From contig NZ_CP018937.1 in the NCBI RefSeq assembly GCF_002849695.1, positions 3,844,001 to 3,908,000 on the forward strand: DNA of 64,000 nucleotides, written 5' to 3'. The stretch comes from Bacteroides fragilis. Its GTDB lineage: Bacteria; Bacteroidota; Bacteroidia; Bacteroidales; Bacteroidaceae. Position 1 is the stretch's first letter; the number at the start of each line of letters is the position of its first letter. A program made the translations under genes and the position numbers. This document shows, in pieces, positions 35,504 to 44,541 of this stretch. Under the pieces are notes generated by a model. It ran no database searches, had not been told where the DNA came from, and worked only from the letters and a program-made list of their open reading frames with translations.

Positions 35504-38020
35504 CTATCTTTTATCAAGCTGCGAAACACATTTATCTGCCACTACTCGTCCTCCCCCTTTCAACATCCTCCACGGAATCCTTCCTTTACCCGTCATAAAG
35601 AAATAAGCGAATACCGGTTCCGCCCAACGTACGGTAACAAAAGGTTTATATCTCTGTTGTAAACTCCTGTACGACAGCTTCACAAAGGTGCCCAAAGGTA
35701 TAAACCGCTCCGGATGTTTCCGGTAAGACTGCCGATAGCCCTCTTCATGCTCCTTCATCAGGGCACGCAAATGAAACCAACAAAAGCCGACATCCAATAT
35801 TTCATTCGGACAGCGCATCACTTCCAGTCCCCGATGACGGCCATCCGGCTTCGTTTCCGTCACATACCTGAATATCCGGTCCGCAGACACCTCAAAAAAG
35901 AAAGTATCACGCACGCCATTAAACGGAGGGAGTATCTCTTTGCTATCAGGCTCCGGATGTTCCTGCCCCAACCCTACCATCCACTCCCGGTCTTTCCGGA
36001 ACAAGTTAATGCCCGACATCGAGACAGGCACTTTATACCGAATGATCATCTTCTCCAGATAAGAAGCATACAACGCATGTGTCCACAACGCAATTCGTTC
36101 CAGCCACCTGAACGGTCGCATCTCTATACGGTTGAAAGAGTCCAGATAAGCCCGATACAGGTTGTAAGAGATGCATTCCGCCACGTTGAACCTCACTTTT
36201 TTATCAGAACGGTAAGCATCACAGATATGTTTCAGCCGATCCGTAAAATAAACCTGATCGGCATCGATCTTCACTGCGTACCGATAGCTTGCTTTCGACA
36301 ATGCATAGTTGCAATAACCTGCCAACGTATGGATAGAGTCGGGCGGCAACAGCTTTGCCTTCTCAAACTCCTCCTCATCCAGATCGATCGGATATACAGA
36401 CGGCTGATACTCAAAGACCCTGATTTTATCCGGATATTGTGCCGCCTTCTGCCTGAGAATCTCCGGCGTACGATCCGTACAATCATGATAGACAGCTATC
36501 AACTCATCCAATCCGTCGATACACGAATCAATGCACATCTCCAAAAAATCCTCACAATTCTTACAACGCAATACCCCCGATACCCCGACGGGCCGTTCGC
36601 ATGTCAAAGTATCCGTATCAACCACATAAATCTCCTTCAAAGTAACAGGAGGCATTTTTTCTTTAATAAACCCGACCATATTCCGGAGAGTTTCTTCTCC
36701 TGTTGCCTGAAACCACAGAGGTTGCCCCTTCTCCATCCTCTGTTCAAAATCTCCATAATTCTCCAATATCCGGGACAAACCGCCGGTCAACTCCTCTTTC
36801 GTTTTCGCTATCATCCCCAGCCCCTCGGCTTCCACATCCGGAGAATACCGCGATCCCTCGGTCGGATCGTACACCAACGGGACAGCACCATGCGCCACTC
36901 CCTCCATTAAAGAAGAAGAATAGTGTGCCACCCCTACCCGTGTGCGGGCAAATACCTCTGCCAGCTTTCTATCCGTTACCATTTCTATATTAGGAATCTG
37001 CTCCCATTCCATGCGTACCTCCTCACCTATCCTGAACTCAGGATGTTCACGCACCAGAAACCGCCGGGCGGGAAATTCCGCAGCAACCGTCCCTATCAGA
37101 CAGATCATCTCTTGAAGATACTTTTTGTCACTCAGAAAAAAAGGTCCCTGCAAGAAAAAAGTAACACACTCCTTTTTCGTCTCATTACGTGGTTCCACCT
37201 GATACATATAGCCCGTCGGAACAAAGTCCGGCAGCGGATTATGCTTCTCCCACAAAGTCCGGAAGCCTTCCCCCCACATCAGATAGTACCGGTAAGGCAT
37301 CCTCCTGAAAGCAGTGTGCATCAATGACGGCCATCCCTGCTGGATACACAAGGTCGGTATTCCATAATCACGTCCTATGGTGGCAAGCAATAACTGCTGG
37401 TAATGGCAGCCTTCCAGAAAAATCAATCCTTTAGGTTGCAAGATCCTCATCAATATATCAAATGTATTCGCATATTGAAAAATCAAGGGAAACCACTCTT
37501 TCAGGAATGGATTAACCAATGGAGCTGTTTTGGTAAATTCAAGAGTAATGGCCGTTACAAAGTCCGGCAACTCCGTTTCATCCGGAATCTCATATTCCGA
37601 CAAGAGCAACACCGGTTCTTCCAGACGTTCAATCAACGGAGTCAGATAAGCCAATTGACGGGCATTATAAATATAGATCACCAACTGCCCGCCATAAGGT
37701 GCCAGTGCTTCATACCATTCATGGTCGTAGATTTTGTATTCCTCTTCCTGTCGCTCCCATTCTTCCACCTGCTTATCTGCCAGTATCTCCTTTACGCTAC
37801 CCAATGCTTCCCGACAGCTCTTTCCTTCTTTACGTAACCGGTCGTACTCCTCTCTATGCCATGTGAACTGCCAGAATAGTAAATTGATCAAAGGCACGCC
37901 CACATCATGCCTCCCCATTTTCAGCCAATACTCTTTCTCTTCCCTCAAATGGTTCACGTAGTCAGACAGCACCCTATCCAGTACTTCATAATACTCCACA
38001 TAATAGTCCCGTCTATCCAT
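35504..38020 (-). CDS. Two-domain glycan biosynthesis protein (GT-B-like + GT2)
   Basis: This 838-residue protein fuses two putative sugar-transfer domains. Residues about 1-440 look like a GT-B/capsule-type enzyme with MWGEGFRTLWEKHNPLPDFVPTG and EGVAHGAVPLVYDPTEGSRY, the latter like the sugar-nucleotide region of CDP-glycerol or UDP-sugar transferases. Residues about 490-838 are a GT2-like domain (VSGVLRCKNCEDFLEMCI, LIAVYHDCTDRTPEIL, VKIDADQVYF as the DxD region). It is 11 bases downstream of the cytidylyltransferase gene. CMP- or CDP-linked donors would fit that neighbour. The precise reactions are unknown. Confidence 0.78.
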   Translation of the reverse strand: MDRRDYYVEYYEVLDRVLSDYVNHLREEKEYWLKMGRHDVGVPLINLLFWQFTWHREEYDRLRKEGKSCREALGSVKEILADKQVEEWERQEEEYKIYDHEWYEALAPYGGQLVIYIYNARQLAYLTPLIERLEEPVLLLSEYEIPDETELPDFVTAITLEFTKTAPLVNPFLKEWFPLIFQYANTFDILMRILQPKGLIFLEGCHYQQLLLATIGRDYGIPTLCIQQGWPSLMHTAFRRMPYRYYLMWGEGFRTLWEKHNPLPDFVPTGYMYQVEPRNETKKECVTFFLQGPFFLSDKKYLQEMICLIGTVAAEFPARRFLVREHPEFRIGEEVRMEWEQIPNIEMVTDRKLAEVFARTRVGVAHYSSSLMEGVAHGAVPLVYDPTEGSRYSPDVEAEGLGMIAKTKEELTGGLSRILENYGDFEQRMEKGQPLWFQATGEETLRNMVGFIKEKMPPVTLKEIYVVDTDTLTCERPVGVSGVLRCKNCEDFLEMCIDSCIDGLDELIAVYHDCTDRTPEILRQKAAQYPDKIRVFEYQPSVYPIDLDEEEFEKAKLLPPDSIHTLAGYCNYALSKASYRYAVKIDADQVYFTDRLKHICDAYRSDKKVRFNVAECISYNLYRAYLDSFNRIEMRPFRWLERIALWTHALYASYLEKMIIRYKVPVSMSGINLFRKDREWMVGLGQEHPEPDSKEILPPFNGVRDTFFFEVSADRIFRYVTETKPDGRHRGLEVMRCPNEILDVGFCWFHLRALMKEHEEGYRQSYRKHPERFIPLGTFVKLSYRSLQQRYKPFVTVRWAEPVFAYFFMTGKGRIPWRMLKGGGRVVADKCVSQLDKR

Positions 38021-38031
38021 ATCTTTTTTTA

Positions 38032-38703
38032 TTAAAGCCCGGTTTCAATATAATGTTCAGCCAGTCTCCAGTCCGCTTCTTCATCAATATCTATCACCCC
38101 TGCAGGCCCGATCTCCACCACCTTCACAACTCCCGAAAGAAGCTGCCCGGAGTCCAGTATTCTCCCCACCGTAGAAGCATAGAAAGCTCCCGACTCTATC
38201 AGAAAACCTTTGTACTCCTGTCGGCGAGGTTTGGTTTCGAATGAATAGTCCAAAGGTCTCCCCTCATCACTCCAACGAAACTTCTTCAAACGGCAACAGG
38301 CAACATAGGAATCCGCCTCACCCCTTTTCATCTCTTCTGCAAGCCCCCTTAGTTCTTGTGCAGTCGTAAAAGGAGAAGTAGCCTGTAACAAAATAAAATC
38401 ATCATTCCGGTCCGGCTTACAAAAATAGAAAAATTCCTGTACAACTTCCAGACTGGGAGCCTCATCCCTTGCACTCCACTCACTGCGCCTGAATATCCGT
38501 ACAACTTCTTTGTAACGGCCTCGTATCAAACTTTCCATTTCATCACAATTTGTCGCTACACATACCTCGTCCGCTATGCCGGAAGCAAGGATGGTATCGA
38601 TAATCCAACATACCAGAGGTTTGTCTCCCAGCATACGCAGGTTCTTACCGGGGATACCTCTACTCCCTTTGCGAACCGGAACAAAACAGAAAGTACGATC
38701 CAT
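38032..38703 (-). CDS. Cytidylyltransferase (NeuA-like acylneuraminate/CMP-sugar synthetase)
   Basis: The N-terminal VPVRKGSRGIPGKNLRMLG is the nucleotide-binding signature of CMP-sialic acid and CMP-Kdo type synthetases (RxGSKGxxxKN). LLQATSPFTTAQE and the DIDEEADWRLAEHY ending fit NeuA-family enzymes. At 223 residues it has the single catalytic domain only. It would activate a nonulosonic acid or similar sugar as the CMP form. No neuB or neuC homologue lies in the window, so the sugar must come from elsewhere or be a different acid. It directly follows the AT-rich radical-SAM genes and starts the GC-richer glycan block. Confidence 0.87.
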   Translation of the reverse strand: MDRTFCFVPVRKGSRGIPGKNLRMLGDKPLVCWIIDTILASGIADEVCVATNCDEMESLIRGRYKEVVRIFRRSEWSARDEAPSLEVVQEFFYFCKPDRNDDFILLQATSPFTTAQELRGLAEEMKRGEADSYVACCRLKKFRWSDEGRPLDYSFETKPRRQEYKGFLIESGAFYASTVGRILDSGQLLSGVVKVVEIGPAGVIDIDEEADWRLAEHYIETGL

Positions 38704-38716
38704 AAGCTATTATCAT

Positions 38717-39979
38717 TTATGGTTTCACATGACAGAGGTTCGGTTTTCCAATAGCCAATTCATAATTAGAGGGCGAAGGACACAGCCATTGGTAAATGCA
38801 GTCACAGCAAGGATAATCATTTCGTATTTTCCGCCATGCTGTATTATCAAGCATTTCTTTGTTAACAATATCAATCAAACTATCTTTATAGATATTTCCC
38901 AAAACTAAACTATTCAAATTAGCATATACGTCTCCATTAACAGAGATTGATAACGAACCGAAAAAATGTGAATTCATTTTTTGATGAGCAAAAATTTGGC
39001 TCATTGAGTATTGAGATTGCAGGATATCCCCTTTATCCATATAAACATATTTTTCAAAATAATCCAAATTACATCCTACATAGGTAGAATGTATTGAATA
39101 GTCATTAATAGCATATTTATGTACAATCTCCTCCGCCTTAGCATATTCATCTATTTGCGTAACATAAAAATGAATCTTTATTTGTAAATCTCCTAATAAA
39201 AAGATACAATTTCGCAGTAATTCTTCTTCCATGGGAAAAGGAACAATTACATCATAAAAAAAATCTGAATCTAAGATTTTATTACCCACAAAATCAGCAT
39301 AATGACTCCAAATATGAATTTGACCTTTAAAACCTGATAATAAAAAAGGAATATCATTATAATTAGGATACTTCCAAATATTTCCACCAAATAAATTCAA
39401 CCGACCTACCACTCCATATCGAATTTGTGCTATAATAGACTTCAAAGCAGAGATATCAAGAACTTGAGACGTCTCTGTTTCTGCTACGCGACAGCACAAA
39501 TTTTGCTGTGAATATTTACTGCAATATAAACAATGATGATCACAAACATTATAAAGAAAAACATTTATTTCTAACAAATTAAACAAAATATCTTCTCCTA
39601 TACCCCTATCTTCTATTTGCTGTAATTTATCCACATCACATTGTAAATTAAGAATAGGCATCATTTGTATCGGTTTATCGGGAAAAGATACCACATCTAT
39701 AACACCTCCCATTTCCTTTGACACAAAATCAGATATAAAATTTGAGTAACATGGCTCTGTCAACATTTTCCCTTCACAAAACACCGCACCAAGATTATCT
39801 CTTTTATGTAACTGTCGTAATAGCCCTATTACATTCTCATTTTCCACCTCTAAATACTCCCAATTCTTAGTATTATATAATAGAGCCTTCTTACCCTTTA
39901 TACAACAATATACATAAGGCGCAATTACCAGCCAATAATTCTTATCTACTTGAAACATATTATACCCTATTTTATTCAA
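38717..39979 (-). CDS. Radical-SAM-like protein of the GG-Bacteroidales peptide system, third maturase
   Basis: From memory, this resembles the 'pseudo-rSAM, GG-Bacteroidales' family (TIGR04150). It ends with the characteristic CCDCIYQWLCPSPSNYELA and GKPNLCHVKP, a SPASM-like cluster region. Here the N-terminal CX3CX2C motif is present as NVCDHHCLYCSKY (Cys146, 150, 153), which would bind a 4Fe-4S cluster and SAM. So this copy could be an active enzyme. It is 420 residues and overlaps the preceding rSAM gene by eight bases, so they are co-expressed; Met8 is an alternative start. It is likely a partner or tailoring enzyme for the Cys-rich precursor at 44 kb. Confidence 0.8.
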   Translation of the reverse strand: MNKIGYNMFQVDKNYWLVIAPYVYCCIKGKKALLYNTKNWEYLEVENENVIGLLRQLHKRDNLGAVFCEGKMLTEPCYSNFISDFVSKEMGGVIDVVSFPDKPIQMMPILNLQCDVDKLQQIEDRGIGEDILFNLLEINVFLYNVCDHHCLYCSKYSQQNLCCRVAETETSQVLDISALKSIIAQIRYGVVGRLNLFGGNIWKYPNYNDIPFLLSGFKGQIHIWSHYADFVGNKILDSDFFYDVIVPFPMEEELLRNCIFLLGDLQIKIHFYVTQIDEYAKAEEIVHKYAINDYSIHSTYVGCNLDYFEKYVYMDKGDILQSQYSMSQIFAHQKMNSHFFGSLSISVNGDVYANLNSLVLGNIYKDSLIDIVNKEMLDNTAWRKIRNDYPCCDCIYQWLCPSPSNYELAIGKPNLCHVKP

Positions 39980-41219
39980 CCATCACATTTTCCATAATTC
40001 GATAATATTCTTCCGGATGCTTTCTTAGAAAATCTATTTGTTTTGTTTTATAGATTTCAAAAGCTTGTTTACTAGTAAATCCATAGCAAACAGGACAAGT
40101 ATCCAAGTTATTAAGATTGAAAATACATTGTATACAAGATTCTGCTTTGTAACATTTACTACATTGATTTTCCATTTTAGCATAATAAGTATTATACTTA
40201 TCTGCAATTGCTTCTAAATCAAGTTCAACACCGCTATCTGCCGTTACCTTTCCCAATGCAAATTGTTGTCCTATGCGTTCGCAAGGTAAAATCTTACCAG
40301 TAACAGTGACAAACATTCTTTTACCAAAAGGGATACAAGTACCGGTAGGAATTGTTTTTTTAGGTTTACCATATTGCAAATCAACATAACTTCGAAAAAC
40401 AAACCCACTATACTGATGGAGAAAATTGGTAAGAGTCTGATAAGTAGCTGATTTTAGAAACATATCCTGCTCTATTTTTTCATAATTCTCTGCTTGGTGT
40501 AAACTTTCTTGTGAATTACGATACGTTTTTTGGAAAAGTTCTACCTTATCCGGTCGAATCCCCATATTATTCAACTCTCCAATACTGGGTACTTTATTGT
40601 AACGAGTTTTAAAGAAGTGATAAATAGAAGTAACCGAATTACGATTATGCAATACAGCATTAAAATTCACTTTTCTTTCAAAGAACTCAGGGTATTTATT
40701 TCGTAAAACATCTATATTTCTGATAATATTGGGATATGCAGGATCACCCACCTTATTCACTCTATAGGAAGTGCCATATTCATCACCATCCAAACTGATA
40801 AGCAAATTGAAATCATGTGCCACCAAAAAATCCATATGACGTTCAAGCAACAAAGCATTCGTTGTCATTGAAAAAGTAAAATTGCGATATTGGCAATGCA
40901 GTTTTTCAATATACGTCACCACCGATTCAATAAATGGCATATTTAATAAAGGTTCTCCCCCATAGAAACTGATATATACGTTACGTTTAGCTGACGTATT
41001 ATATTCTGAACCCCATAAATCAACTAAATAATCAATTAATTTCAAAGAAGCGGACAAACTAATTGTGCTATTTTCACGCTTATCATAATCATTATAAAAT
41101 TCACCATACGCACAATACTTACAACACAGATTACAAGCATCTGTCACTTCAAAAGTCAGCTGACGCAGGTTAGCTAATTGATACTTAATATCATCAACTG
41201 TAATATATTTTTTTTTCAT
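39972..41219 (-). CDS. Radical SAM/SPASM peptide maturase (GG-Bacteroidales system)
   Basis: This radical SAM enzyme has CX3CX2C as DACNLCCKYCAYG (Cys29, 33, 36), which ligates the 4Fe-4S cluster used to cleave SAM. FYGGEPLLN is the usual SAM-binding motif. The C-terminal SPASM region has many Cys (LPCERIGQ; NQCSKCYKAESCIQCIF; TCPVCYGF) for auxiliary clusters. Enzymes of this class install crosslinks or other C-H modifications on ribosomal peptides. Family recall points to the maturase of the GG-Bacteroidales system (TIGR04148). It is 415 residues, three bases after the preceding rSAM gene. The chemistry it performs is unknown. Confidence 0.88.
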   Translation of the reverse strand: MKKKYITVDDIKYQLANLRQLTFEVTDACNLCCKYCAYGEFYNDYDKRENSTISLSASLKLIDYLVDLWGSEYNTSAKRNVYISFYGGEPLLNMPFIESVVTYIEKLHCQYRNFTFSMTTNALLLERHMDFLVAHDFNLLISLDGDEYGTSYRVNKVGDPAYPNIIRNIDVLRNKYPEFFERKVNFNAVLHNRNSVTSIYHFFKTRYNKVPSIGELNNMGIRPDKVELFQKTYRNSQESLHQAENYEKIEQDMFLKSATYQTLTNFLHQYSGFVFRSYVDLQYGKPKKTIPTGTCIPFGKRMFVTVTGKILPCERIGQQFALGKVTADSGVELDLEAIADKYNTYYAKMENQCSKCYKAESCIQCIFNLNNLDTCPVCYGFTSKQAFEIYKTKQIDFLRKHPEEYYRIMENVMVE

Positions 41220-41222
41220 CGA

Positions 41223-42542
41223 TTATATTAAATTTCTTTGTTTTGCCATTTCTATTACAAAAGAAGACAAACTGTATTCAACGTTATCATATACACAAGT
41301 AAGCTGTTTACAATTTATAAGTGCATCGTAATTTTTTTGTATACATGGTCCCATACACAAAGGTAAAACTCGACAATTTTCACAACGTTCATTCTCAAAT
41401 GTAGCCTTTACAAACATCTTACTCAATATTCCATCGTTCCAATCAATTTCTCCAGATTTTAACAAATGGCCAAGAGTTAGTTCTTCCCCATAATCACGTG
41501 CTGTACATTTAAAAATTCTACCATCGTAATTGACAACATAATGATTGATACTATCCGCATAACAACACTTATATCTAAATGGCCTATATGCCCAAAAACG
41601 CGAACGAAAACCAGCCTTCTCAAATTCAACTTTTGCCTTCTCTAATAACTTTCGCATTTCTTCTGTACATGAAATCTGCCACACTCTCTGAAAATCTACA
41701 GTAATGCACTTTATACTTTTTTCCGTAAAATCATTTATTATATCTTTTATATTCTTCAAAGTTTGTTTATCATAATTAACACGCAAACAAATTGAAACAT
41801 CTGGAATCACCTCAGAAAGCAAATTAATATTGTCAACCACATCTCTATAAGTACCATGTTTATCAGAATAACGTTTAATCAGGTTCTGGCGGCACTCATT
41901 ACCATCAATAGATATCTGAAAGAAATCAAAGTTCATGTCCTTCATATATCGAATTCTATCTTCACTCAATAAAGTAGCATTAGTAGTAATTTGTTGCCTA
42001 AATTTCACATTATTCTGTAATAAAATTGGGAATACTGAATCTGATATCTTTTTGATTACTTCATCAAAATACATTAGGGGCTCTCCACCAAACCAATCCA
42101 ATAAAATTGAATTTGCTTTTTTTTGTGTCACTAATAAATTAATGTGCTTAATCAAATTATCAACTATTTCATCGCTCATTCGTTCTCTATCATATTTTGC
42201 CCCAGCATAGGCAACAGAACAATACCAGCACTTTAAATTACAATCTAAAGTCGGATTTATTGTAAGATGATAATCCCGATTCATAAATATACATCGCTTA
42301 TTTTGTAATTTCAAATACGCCAACTCATCAAAATCTGGACTTATAATAAATCCTGACCTCTGAAAAGCAGAATACAATTCAGGAAATTTCTGTCGAAATG
42401 TAGGCAAATGTTCCATCAAAGTCTCAATTATAGAATAATCCTTAAGACTAATTGGTAGTATCCTGTTAGTAAGCGAATTATAGAGCAGGATTCCATTATA
42501 GTATTCTATTTCAATATTGTATCTACTAGCTTTATCATTCAT
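41223..42542 (-). CDS. Radical SAM/SPASM peptide maturase, first of three
   Basis: The CX3CX2C cluster motif is DCNLKCWYCSV (Cys101, 105, 108), with LLDWFGGEPLMYF for SAM binding. About 90 N-terminal residues before it resemble a peptide-recognition domain. The C-terminus has a SPASM segment (IFKCTARDYGEELTLGHL; ERCENCRVLPLCMGPC; CKQLTC) binding further iron-sulfur clusters. The 439-residue length is normal for SPASM maturases. It is 30 bases downstream of the protease gene and starts a tight three-gene rSAM series. With a Cys-rich GG precursor upstream, thioether or C-C crosslinking is plausible, but the reaction cannot be inferred from motifs alone. Confidence 0.88.
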   Translation of the reverse strand: MNDKASRYNIEIEYYNGILLYNSLTNRILPISLKDYSIIETLMEHLPTFRQKFPELYSAFQRSGFIISPDFDELAYLKLQNKRCIFMNRDYHLTINPTLDCNLKCWYCSVAYAGAKYDRERMSDEIVDNLIKHINLLVTQKKANSILLDWFGGEPLMYFDEVIKKISDSVFPILLQNNVKFRQQITTNATLLSEDRIRYMKDMNFDFFQISIDGNECRQNLIKRYSDKHGTYRDVVDNINLLSEVIPDVSICLRVNYDKQTLKNIKDIINDFTEKSIKCITVDFQRVWQISCTEEMRKLLEKAKVEFEKAGFRSRFWAYRPFRYKCCYADSINHYVVNYDGRIFKCTARDYGEELTLGHLLKSGEIDWNDGILSKMFVKATFENERCENCRVLPLCMGPCIQKNYDALINCKQLTCVYDNVEYSLSSFVIEMAKQRNLI

Positions 42543-42572
42543 ATCATTACCTATCTAATATTATTATTTCAT

Positions 42573-43829
42573 TCAATCACCTTGAACCTCTTTTTTATCA
42601 ATAACCACCGGTATCTTATAAGATTTACCTTGACGGACAATATCGTATATCAATGTGTCTTGCCGGCTTAGCTCCGCATCCTCTTCCAAAGAGATCATTT
42701 TAATAGGAATTTCATTTATAGCAATAATTTCATCACCTTCTAACAAACCAGATTCTTTAACATAATTCCCCTCATAATCGGCAATTTTAGTAATAATAAT
42801 TTTTCCATGGCTATTCATACGGGATGACATGTGAAATCGTTTCTTCCGAGGGTTGACCACTCGTTCGTAGTTCTTTATTGGCTGCAAACCTAATCTTTGT
42901 GATTTCATGTCGAAAAAAACATTAAATCTTTTAAGTAAATTCAGACCAATAAGATAATCACAAGGTACTTGATTAGGTTGATCAAATATATAAATCCGCA
43001 AGGAATCGAGTTGTATGCCACCAAACAAAGTAGCATTTACATTATGATGACTATAATATCCAGATGGTGCCTGCGTCCAAACGGCATTCTTTTTCTTAGA
43101 AAAAAAGGACAATTCAGAAGCTTGAGCCATCAGAGCTATGTCTTGTGGCATACCTGTATCTACAAGATAAGTATGAGTAAGCATCAGTGTGTCTCCATCA
43201 GCACATCTAATATTTAAAGGCAGATTAACATAAAAAAGTGAGCTTTTATCATTTCCTCTTACAAAAGGAATCAGAATACAATTCTTAGGCATAATAAAAT
43301 CTTGAAATGAATGGATAGCCATATAATTATGTTCAAAGTTAAACTCCCATATATTAACAGTATCATTTTGTGGAATATTAAACAAACCATCTGATTGAGT
43401 ACCTCCCATGTAATCTCTCCAATTATAAACTAACATTTTATCATATATCAAATTGGAATTCCCTACTTTTATAGTCGGAACAATTGTATACATAGATGCG
43501 GGCATACGTAATACAGACCATGCACACCCATATGGAGCAATAGTGTCAGGAGACAAATTCGATAAGATAGAAGGGTGAGCTGAACAAAAAGTAGAGTCAA
43601 CAATAAAAGCTCCCAAAGAAGCCCCACTATCAAATGCCAAATTTGAAACAATGCTATCATTAAATAACACGGGAAGCACTATCTTTCTATCTAAAGAATC
43701 AATTGTAAAGTAAGTTCTTGCATCTCTTTTATTCCCTTTGGATATTTTCGTACAACTACCTAAAACAGTAGCTTGCAAAAAAAGAAAAACAATACACTTT
43801 ATCAGCCCATTGCCTATAATTAACTTCAT
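42573..43829 (-). CDS. Retropepsin-like aspartyl protease with PDZ domain, lipoprotein-like
   Basis: The start at 43829 places the signal directly at the N-terminus; it ends at TVLGSC, a probable lipobox (Cys26). Two aspartyl protease lobes are seen: NLAFDSGASLGAFIV (Asp67) and TYLVDTGMPQDIALM. A segment typical of retropepsin-like proteases follows (DYLIGLNLLKRFNVFFD). A PDZ domain closes the protein (about 330-418; ESGLLEGDEIIAINEIP). It would act in the periplasm or at the outer membrane, so it could remove leader or trim the exported peptide. It is the second gene of the operon, separated from the precursor by a hairpin. The idea that it processes the precursor is inference. Confidence 0.82.
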   Translation of the reverse strand: MKLIIGNGLIKCIVFLFLQATVLGSCTKISKGNKRDARTYFTIDSLDRKIVLPVLFNDSIVSNLAFDSGASLGAFIVDSTFCSAHPSILSNLSPDTIAPYGCAWSVLRMPASMYTIVPTIKVGNSNLIYDKMLVYNWRDYMGGTQSDGLFNIPQNDTVNIWEFNFEHNYMAIHSFQDFIMPKNCILIPFVRGNDKSSLFYVNLPLNIRCADGDTLMLTHTYLVDTGMPQDIALMAQASELSFFSKKKNAVWTQAPSGYYSHHNVNATLFGGIQLDSLRIYIFDQPNQVPCDYLIGLNLLKRFNVFFDMKSQRLGLQPIKNYERVVNPRKKRFHMSSRMNSHGKIIITKIADYEGNYVKESGLLEGDEIIAINEIPIKMISLEEDAELSRQDTLIYDIVRQGKSYKIPVVIDKKEVQGD

Positions 43830-43855
43830 ATTCTTTAATTTAGCTTTCCACAAGA

Positions 43856-43890
43856 GTAATACTGCTGAAAGTTAATTTCAGCAGTATTAC
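43856..43890. terminator. Perfect 15-bp hairpin between precursor and protease genes
   Basis: GTAATACTGCTGAAA (43856-43870) pairs perfectly with TTTCAGCAGTATTAC (43876-43890) around a five-base loop. T-rich sequence after it is poor, so partial termination or RNA protection is likely. It would favour precursor over enzyme expression. Confidence 0.7.
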
Positions 43891-43951
43891 AAAATAAAGG
43901 ACTACGCTCAATTGTTCATACAAACAAATATAAACGCCCAATCAATTATTT

Positions 43952-44263
43952 TCATATACCACACGAGTGTCCTTGAGTCGCCCCACAAAGAGCATCTTGA
44001 GGCATAACAGGAAAATCCGGAAATTTCGGAAATTCCGGTTTGGGGTCAGTAGTAGAACAACATGGATGAGAACCATCTGATGTATACCCATGAGCATTAT
44101 TGGCACTATCATTAGCACTAGTACTAGAGCCACCGGGTTTACCTTCATAATTGCAACCACATTGGCAGCACCCAGGAGTACCACCTCCCAAAACACGACA
44201 CATCTCACGCTCATTCAATTCAGCTTTTGAAGCTTCATTCAGTTTCAGTTTTCTTAATTTCAT
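43952..44263 (-). CDS. Cys-rich GG-leader RiPP precursor (natural product precursor, GG-Bacteroidales type)
   Basis: The 103-residue peptide starts MKLRKLKLNEASKAELNE and reaches a GGG at 26-28, the leader type of 'natural product precursor, GG-Bacteroidales' (TIGR04149, from memory). The C39 exporter at 30.0 kb would cut after the GG. The core (about 75 residues) has eight Cys (32, 33, 35, 37, 68, 69, 93, 101) in clusters CCQCGC and CC. It also has a Ser/Asn-rich spacer and a Pro/Phe-rich stretch KPEFPKFPDFPVMP. It is the first gene of the run leading through protease, three radical SAM proteins, glycan genes and exporter. The final structure is not known; it could be crosslinked, glycosylated or sulfated. 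Confidence 0.9.
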   Translation of the reverse strand: MKLRKLKLNEASKAELNEREMCRVLGGGTPGCCQCGCNYEGKPGGSSTSANDSANNAHGYTSDGSHPCCSTTDPKPEFPKFPDFPVMPQDALCGATQGHSCGI

Positions 44264-44541
44264 ACTTTAATCATTTTAAAATCAATATTTAATGTTCTTC
44301 GTAAAAATCACATAGATTTCCAACGTTACAGGTATTTGTTAGAACGAAGAAAAAGAGCCAAACAAATACCTTAGTAACTCAAATTATTTTTCCCCAACAT
44401 CCAGATTGTGATGGGAAAAATAAAGCGTAAAACATAAGTCAACTCTCTCATATACATTCTTTTTTAATTTCTATTTTGAATCTTCACAAGATCACCACAT
44501 AATAGTATTCAAAAAACTAAATCAAAGACATCAATTTATTC
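44264..44541. other. Intergenic region with two hairpins
   Basis: It contains GGTATTTGTT (44331-44340) pairing with AACAAATACC (44361-44370) and a second stem described separately. It must hold the promoter of the precursor gene, but no clear TAnnTTTG box was found. Confidence 0.5.
44385..44422 (-). terminator. Likely terminator after the GT4 gene
   Basis: TATTTTTCCC (44385-44394) pairs with GGGAAAAATA (44413-44422). On the minus strand the stem ends AAATAATTT, a weak T-run. It separates the 44.5-47.97 kb run from the next precursor gene. Confidence 0.6.

Noticed and set aside
35714..36910. 398-codon plus-strand frame opposite the two-domain glycan gene
   Set aside because: Arg/His/Pro-rich translation and full overlap with a well-supported gene on the other strand; no recognisable family.
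38032..38703. Sialic acid biosynthesis locus
   Set aside because: Only a NeuA-like gene is present; no neuB, neuC or sialyltransferase was recognised, so a sialic acid pathway is not claimed.
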